NCBI GenBank assembly: GCA_037200685.1
Contig: JBBCIG010000019.1
Span: 310,001-374,000 of the forward strand
Direction: 5' to 3'
Origin: JAJKIP01 sp037200685
GTDB lineage: Bacteria; Bacteroidota; Bacteroidia; Chitinophagales; Chitinophagaceae
Length of the DNA: 64,000 nucleotides
Made by a program: the position numbers and the translations under genes. A model generated the notes under the pieces. That model was not told where the DNA came from. It was given only the letters and a program-made list of their open reading frames with translations, and did not search any database. Shown here in pieces: positions 59,311-64,000 of the stretch (its first letter is position 1; each line of letters begins with the position of its first letter).

Positions 59311-59388
59311 CAATATTGCTGAATAGCGAACAGGAAGATGAACGGAGCGTCGCAACGAAGCTGATAGTAGCAATGCAGTTGATATAAA
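59311..59388 (+). repeat. Dispersed repeat family A, copy 10
   Basis: ATTGCTGAATAGCGAACAGG, AGATGAACGGAGCGTCGCAA and GCTGATAGTAGCAATGCAGT give a complete, little-diverged copy. It lies in the 482-bp divergent gap between the TonB receptor and the polysaccharide operon, which otherwise holds no gene. Confidence 0.82.
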
Positions 59389-59554
59389 AACTCATTGATA
59401 TAATTGTTAAAGACAGGAATGATGAGAGAGTTATTCTCAATGATCCCGGCAAATAGTGAAGTAGGCGATGGTGTATCGACGGGTCGGACATGTCAATACC
59501 AGTTAGTTATCAACCCGTGGGGACAAATCATTCAAAATCTGCTTTTTTTATTGT

Positions 59555-59585
59555 TTTGCCACTCCCATTCTCCCCTTTATATTTG
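59555..59585 (+). promoter_or_regulatory. Promoter of the polysaccharide operon
   Basis: TTTG (59555-59558), 19 bp, then TATATTTG (59578-59585) is an exact Bacteroidota -33/-7 promoter. Transcription would begin near 59592 and give a leader of about 100 nt before the UpxY-type gene, the region on which such antiterminators are known to act. Confidence 0.72.
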
Positions 59586-59688
59586 CATCCGGAAAAGCGG
59601 GTGGCCGCATCCTGATCCTCCATTTAGCCGGTCCTATTAAAAATGTTAATGTGACCGAGGTGGCGAAGCCTTCCAAAAAATCCTCGTA

Positions 59689-60195
59689 TTGTCCCGTAAA
59701 TGGTTAGCTGTATATAGTCGTCCCCGTTGGGAAAAAAAGGTAAACCAACTTCTTGCTGAGAAGGGATTGGAGAGCTATTGCCCGTTGAATAAAGTGCGTC
59801 GTAAATGGAGCGACCGGGTGAAAGTGGTGGAAGAACCGCTTTTTAAATCGTATGTTTTTGTAAAAGTGAGTGATGAAGACCGTACGGCTGTGCGGATGAC
59901 GCCGGGGGTGATCAATTTTGTTTATTGGGGAGGGAAGCCGGCATTGATCAAAGAAAAAGAGATCAATGTGATCAAACGTTTTTTGGATGAATATGAAAAT
60001 GTAGAACTGAGACCGATGAACCTGGAAGTGCACCAGCGGGTAAAAATAACCGCCGGGCCATTAATGGACCAGGAGGGAGAAGTAGTTGGCCTTGAACGAA
60101 AAATGGTAAAAGTGGCGATTGATAGCCTGGGATATGTGCTGGTGGCCTATATTGAAAGAACTAAATTAACTTCGACCCGCCCGGAACAAGGCTAA
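59689..60195 (+). CDS. UpxY/NusG-family transcription antiterminator
   Basis: The 168-residue protein has an NGN domain (KWLAVYSRPRWEKKVNQLLA, LFKSYVFVKVSDED, VINFVYWGGKPALI) and a C-terminal KOW domain (ITAGPLMDQEGEVVGLERKM). UpxY proteins allow RNA polymerase to read through long capsule operons. Here it is the first gene before export and kinase genes, which is its classical place. The start is TTG at 59689, as an in-frame stop lies upstream with no ATG between. Confidence 0.88.
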   Translation: MSRKWLAVYSRPRWEKKVNQLLAEKGLESYCPLNKVRRKWSDRVKVVEEPLFKSYVFVKVSDEDRTAVRMTPGVINFVYWGGKPALIKEKEINVIKRFLDEYENVELRPMNLEVHQRVKITAGPLMDQEGEVVGLERKMVKVAIDSLGYVLVAYIERTKLTSTRPEQG

Positions 60196-60236
60196 TGCTT
60201 ATTTTTGGCGGCCATTAAATTATTAAAGTCGTATAA

Positions 60237-61022
60237 ATGAAAATCACCCAATCTGTTTTACTGGTTGCTCTTTCCTTATACCTTGTTTCATGTAAAACGC
60301 AGCAAAAACTGCCTAATTACCTACAGACTATTCATGATACTACAGGCAAAGGAACTGTAAAGGTTCCAGAACTGCGTATTGGCAAAAACGATCTTCTTTC
60401 CATACAAGTATATAGTGCCAGTACAGAACCGGCTGCGGATATTCCCTATAATTTGCCGGCGAGTGGTGGCGGTGCTTCAGGGCCGGGTAGTTCTACTTCA
60501 GGTGGATATTTAGTTGATGCGAAAGGTAATATTGAATATCCGAGGCTGGGCACATTTTATGTTGATGGCCTTACCAAAGATGAATTGGCTGCGCAAATAA
60601 AAAAGCGGCTTACCGAACCTGAAAAATTACTCGAAAACCCAACCGTTATCATCCGGTTCCTGAATTTAAAAATAACTGTAATAGGGGAAGTGAATACCCA
60701 GGGATCTTTTTCGATACCAGGTGAGAGGGTTACAGTGCTTGAAGCAATAGGCCTGGCCGGAGGAATAAATGATTACGGATTAAAAAATACGGTGAAAGTA
60801 ATAAGAGAAACGGATGGCCAGCTTGAAATAGGAAAAATTGATTTGTCATCAGACTCCTTGTTTGTTTCAACTTACTATAACCTCAAACAAAACGATGTTA
60901 TAGTGATTGATCCTATACCAAGAAAAGCGAAGAAAGCAGATCAGGATGTTATAATTCAGCGGGTGAGTTTTGGATTAAGTATTATTACCGCCGTTGCTTT
61001 ATTGTACAATATTTTCCAATAA
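60237..61022 (+). CDS. Wza-like polysaccharide export lipoprotein
   Basis: The 261-residue lipoprotein (YLVSCKTQQKL, Cys19) has a poly_export domain (LRIGKNDLLSIQVYSASTEP, GYLVDAKGNIEYPRLGTFYV) and a SLBB domain (VIGEVNTQGSFSIPGERVTV, LAGGINDYGLKN). A C-terminal membrane helix (VSFGLSIITAVALLYNIF) is typical of Bacteroidota members. It forms the outer-membrane exit pore for capsule or exopolysaccharide with the Wzc protein encoded next. Confidence 0.92.
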   Translation: MKITQSVLLVALSLYLVSCKTQQKLPNYLQTIHDTTGKGTVKVPELRIGKNDLLSIQVYSASTEPAADIPYNLPASGGGASGPGSSTSGGYLVDAKGNIEYPRLGTFYVDGLTKDELAAQIKKRLTEPEKLLENPTVIIRFLNLKITVIGEVNTQGSFSIPGERVTVLEAIGLAGGINDYGLKNTVKVIRETDGQLEIGKIDLSSDSLFVSTYYNLKQNDVIVIDPIPRKAKKADQDVIIQRVSFGLSIITAVALLYNIFQ

Positions 61023-61054
61023 CCGATCATTATAAAATTCATACCTGACCTTTA

Positions 61055-63457
61055 ATGGAAGAACAGATCAAAAGTAATAAGAGCGAGCTCTGGAACCTTA
61101 GTGTGAGGGACCTCTTTTATAAGTATCTCCGGTTTTTGCCTTTATTTATTTTATCTATTGCATTTTCCTTATTAGCGGCCTGGGTTTATTTACGCTATAC
61201 TACCCGTATTTATGGCGCCAGTGGTACTATGTCAATTAAAACCGACAAGCCTGCTATTAATAATGATAAAGTAGAAGATATTATTTCCGGTGGTAATAAG
61301 ACGCAAAATATTCAAAGTGAAATAGAAATCCTTAAGTCCCGCCCTCTTATGGAGAGGGTTGTAAATAAGTTGCATTTACAATTCAGTTATACTGCTATTG
61401 GTAAAATCAAAGAATTCAATTCGTATAAGCAGAGCCCTTTTTTACTGGAAGCGCTTAATATTGTCGACTCTTCACGCACATTTTCTTTCAATATAAAATT
61501 TATAGATGGCAACCGTTTCCGTCTTAATAATGCGAATACTTTCGAACTGGGACAAGCTTTTGAAAATGAAAATGGCGTTTTCCGGCTTGTAAAAAAAGGG
61601 CCGGCTGCCCCTGGAGCTGAGTATAATGTTAAATGGCAGCCCACTGTTCTTGTTGCCGGCGCTTTAGCCAACAGCGTCGCTGTTCAGCCTAAGACACCCG
61701 GTACTGGTATATTGATAGTGAGTATGCAGACTACCAATGCGAGCATGTCTGCTGATGTCATTAATAACCTGATGGTGCAGTATGACTCTATGACGGTAGA
61801 GCAAAATAATTTTTCCAGGGACCAGATCATTCAATTTGTAGATGAACAATTAAAAATACTTACCGGGGAATTAGATAGTATCCAGTTAATCCTGCTGGCG
61901 TACCAGCAGAAGAATAACATTTTTGATGTGCAGTCGCAATCAAATTTTTATCTTGATAAAATGACGGAAGCCGACAAAGCAATAAATGAACAACAATTAA
62001 AATTGGCTTTTGCGGAAACAGTGGAAAATTATCTCAAGGATAAAAGTAATAAATATAACCAGGCTGTGGTCCCCTCTTCATTAGGATTAGAAGATATTAC
62101 GCTGAATGAACTGGTAAGTGATTATAACAAAGCACAACTGAAACGACAAGCCCTTCTTGATGCAAAAGTGCCGCTTGCTAATCCGGCCGTCAAACAGGCG
62201 GAAGGCCAAATTGAAAAACTTCGGGAAAGCGTACTGGAAAACCTGAAAAATATCAAATCATCTTATGTAGATGTGATCGGGACATTGAATAAAAGAAGCA
62301 GTACGGAACAAGCCCAATTAAAAGTGCTTCCATATAAGTTAAAAGAATTTGTGGAAATACAGCGCCAGGTTGCTACAAGGCTGGCTTTAAAAAGCCTTTT
62401 GGAAAATAAACAAGTAGAAGCCGCCATTCAAAGAGCGGCCACTACCTCTAATTCTAAAGTCATCAACCTGGCAACGTCTTCTGATATCCCAGTAAAGCCC
62501 AATAAAAGAACGATTCAAATAATTGCTTTTCTTATTGGCCTGGGACTCCCTGCACTTTTTATTTTTATCAGTGAGGTAATTAATGATAAGATTACCACAC
62601 GTTATGATATTGAAAAAATTACGGCCGCTCCGGTATTAGGTGAGGTAGGGCATTCTTATTCAGATAATACACTTGTTGTTAATAAAGTAAGCCGCAGCAT
62701 GGTGGCGGAGCAATTCCGGATTATACGTTCCAATCTTCAGTATGTATTACCAGGCATCGAGAAACCTGTTATTATTGTAACCTCCTCTGTGAGTGGTGAG
62801 GGCAAATCTTTTATCAGTACCAATATGGGTGGTGTAATGGCGCTGACAGGAAAAAAGACAATTATACTTGAGTTTGATATACGCAAACCTAAAATATTGT
62901 CCGGGTTGAATATCCCTAAACGTTCTGGTATTAGCAATTTCCTGGTAGGAAAGGCGGAAGATCTGAGGGAATTAATTATACCCGTGCCAGGCCAGGAAAA
63001 CCTTTTTATTCTTCCCTGCGGCCCCGTTCCGCCTAACCCTTCAGAGTTATTGTTAGATTCAAAAGTTACAGATTTGTTTACATGGTTACGCAGCCAGTTT
63101 GATGTTATATTTATTGATACTGCCCCTGTAGGCATGGTTAGCGATGCGATGACATTGGGAAAATTTGCTGATTGCACTTTGTACCTCGTCAGGCAAGGGC
63201 ATACTTTCAAAAAACAGATTGGCTTAATAGATGAATTATACAGGGAAAAGAAATTGCCTAAAATTTCTATCATCATTAACGATGTAAAAATTAAACCTGG
63301 TTACGGTTATTATGGGTATGGCAGATATGGCTATGGCTATGGCTATGGCTATGGCCAAAAGGACGGCTATTACGAAGAAGAAACACCCCGTCCAGGATTG
63401 TTAGAAAGGATTTCCAAAAAACTGAACCCGCTAAACTGGTTTGGTAAAAAACGATAA
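61055..63457 (+). CDS. Wzc-like polysaccharide co-polymerase with tyrosine autokinase domain
   Basis: The 800-residue inner-membrane protein has a Wzz domain with helices near residues 30-50 and 490-510, and a long periplasmic coiled coil. The cytosolic BY-kinase domain carries Walker A SSVSGEGKSFIST near residue 575, A' IILEFDIRKPKIL and Walker B VIFIDTAPVGMVSD. It ends in a tyrosine-rich cluster (YGYYGYGRYGYGYGYGYG) encoded by a GGCTAT tandem repeat, the autophosphorylation tail that controls chain length and export. In the A' motif the usual second Asp is Glu (LEFD). Confidence 0.93.
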   Translation: MEEQIKSNKSELWNLSVRDLFYKYLRFLPLFILSIAFSLLAAWVYLRYTTRIYGASGTMSIKTDKPAINNDKVEDIISGGNKTQNIQSEIEILKSRPLMERVVNKLHLQFSYTAIGKIKEFNSYKQSPFLLEALNIVDSSRTFSFNIKFIDGNRFRLNNANTFELGQAFENENGVFRLVKKGPAAPGAEYNVKWQPTVLVAGALANSVAVQPKTPGTGILIVSMQTTNASMSADVINNLMVQYDSMTVEQNNFSRDQIIQFVDEQLKILTGELDSIQLILLAYQQKNNIFDVQSQSNFYLDKMTEADKAINEQQLKLAFAETVENYLKDKSNKYNQAVVPSSLGLEDITLNELVSDYNKAQLKRQALLDAKVPLANPAVKQAEGQIEKLRESVLENLKNIKSSYVDVIGTLNKRSSTEQAQLKVLPYKLKEFVEIQRQVATRLALKSLLENKQVEAAIQRAATTSNSKVINLATSSDIPVKPNKRTIQIIAFLIGLGLPALFIFISEVINDKITTRYDIEKITAAPVLGEVGHSYSDNTLVVNKVSRSMVAEQFRIIRSNLQYVLPGIEKPVIIVTSSVSGEGKSFISTNMGGVMALTGKKTIILEFDIRKPKILSGLNIPKRSGISNFLVGKAEDLRELIIPVPGQENLFILPCGPVPPNPSELLLDSKVTDLFTWLRSQFDVIFIDTAPVGMVSDAMTLGKFADCTLYLVRQGHTFKKQIGLIDELYREKKLPKISIIINDVKIKPGYGYYGYGRYGYGYGYGYGQKDGYYEEETPRPGLLERISKKLNPLNWFGKKR

Positions 63458-63469
63458 CCGTTGATTAAC

Positions 63470-64000
63470 ATGCGTATTTTAGTTACAGGTGGTGCTGGGT
63501 TTATCGGATCTAATCTTGTTAAAAAATTACTGGAAGATAAAAGGGTTAGTTCGGTAAGTGTTCTGGATAACCTCGCAACAGGTTCAAGGAAAAATCTTGA
63601 TGAGTTTAGCGGTAATAGTAACTTTCATTTTATTGAAGGCGATATAAGAAGCTATGAAACATGCCTGCGTGCTTGCGAAGAAATTGATTGCATCTCGCAC
63701 CAGGCGGCATTAGGTTCAGTGCCCCGCTCTGTTGCTGATCCGCTTACTACGAATGAAGTAAACATCACTGGTACATTAAATGTTTTCACTGCGGCAAAAG
63801 AAAGGAAAATTAAAAGAGTTATATACGCCGGTAGTTCATCAACATATGGAGATCATGGCGGTTTGCCAAAAGTAGAAGATAAAATAGGCGCCCCTCTTTC
63901 ACCCTACGCCATTACCAAATACGTAGCGGAATTGTATGCAAAAGTGTACGCTTCTCTTTACAATATTGAATTTATCGGCTTACGATATTTTAATATTTTT
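63470..64000 (+). CDS. NAD-dependent sugar epimerase (UDP-GlcNAc 4-epimerase type), 5' part
   Basis: The 177 visible residues start MRILVTGGAGFIGSNLVKKL, the NAD-binding Rossmann motif. HQAALGSVPRSVADPLTTNE, YAGSSSTYGDHG (Ser-Ser of the active site) and SPYAITKYVAELYA (catalytic YxxxK) follow. The HQAALGSVPRS block is characteristic of WbpP/TviC-type UDP-GlcNAc(A) 4-epimerases. It runs off the window end and belongs to the polysaccharide operon 12 bp after wzc. Confidence 0.9.
   Translation, partial: MRILVTGGAGFIGSNLVKKLLEDKRVSSVSVLDNLATGSRKNLDEFSGNSNFHFIEGDIRSYETCLRACEEIDCISHQAALGSVPRSVADPLTTNEVNITGTLNVFTAAKERKIKRVIYAGSSSTYGDHGGLPKVEDKIGAPLSPYAITKYVAELYAKVYASLYNIEFIGLRYFNIF

Noticed and set aside
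59207..59491. Ninety-five-codon upstream extension of the TonB receptor frame
   Set aside because: It only translates a family A repeat and flanking A/T-rich DNA. A perfect signal peptide begins at the ATG at 59206.
63300..63385. CRISPR-like short repeats
   Set aside because: The 6-bp GGCTAT repeat has no spacers and encodes the tyrosine tail of the Wzc-like kinase.

Overview
The window reads as chromosomal DNA of a Bacteroidota bacterium, most like the Chitinophagaceae. The evidence is the long, insert-bearing IspG, an STN-domain TonB receptor followed by DUF4249 lipoproteins, a UpxY-type antiterminator ahead of a Wza/Wzc export pair, promoters of the TTTG-N19-TANNTTTG type, few Shine-Dalgarno sequences and moderate GC. 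No rRNA, CRISPR array, IS transposase or prophage structural gene was seen.

Layout. 1-2.3 kb: an ECF sigma factor with its membrane anti-sigma factor. 2.5-13.6 kb: housekeeping genes (kbl, a divergent class D beta-lactamase lipoprotein, batB-batC, ispG, a YhhN protein, nadB, a lipid A-type acyltransferase) and a decayed toxin-antitoxin pair. 13.6-25.3 kb: sulfur/rhodanese metabolism, tsaB, RidA, an M1 peptidase, and a sugar nucleotidyltransferase close to a sugar-kinase/RapZ fusion. 25.4-32.7 kb: icmF, an amidase and a GH63-type glucosidase. 32.7-40.9 kb: a surface locus with an STN TonB receptor, two tandem DUF4249 lipoproteins and an MG2 protein. 41-48.5 kb: DNA-damage and accessory genes (DUF72, umuC, a DUF559 gene between umuD and umuC, an RNA cyclic-phosphodiesterase-like protein, a frameshifted GxxExxY gene, a PA0069-type radical SAM protein, a frameshifted TcmP gene and its DUF5131 partner). 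48.5-50 kb: a two-gene cytoskeletal unit made of an actin-like protein with permuted motif order and a bactofilin. 50.3-56.4 kb: two short terminated transcripts, an array of eleven tRNA genes, an unknown basic protein, a YkuK RNase H-like protein, structured RNA with permuted tRNA-like modules, a truncated slipin and rtcB. 56.4-59.2 kb: a large TonB receptor. 59.5-64 kb: the start of a capsule/exopolysaccharide operon that continues beyond the window.

The most interesting parts are (1) the tRNA array, tRNA-like joints and RtcB block, where two stretches read T-arm, 3' acceptor strand, short loop, 5' acceptor strand, D-arm, the order expected of circularly permuted tRNAs; (2) the actin-like protein whose phosphate-1 motif lies at the C-terminus, encoded directly before a bactofilin; (3) a roughly 75-bp dispersed repeat present ten times, twice flanking a single gene as an inverted pair; and (4) a DUF559 nuclease gene bounded by inverted palindromes inside a umuDC operon whose UmuD has lost its Ser-Lys catalytic dyad. 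Several small accessory genes (ParE, DUF6883, GxxExxY, TcmP) each carry a frameshift. These are either real decay or consensus errors, and the raw reads would decide.
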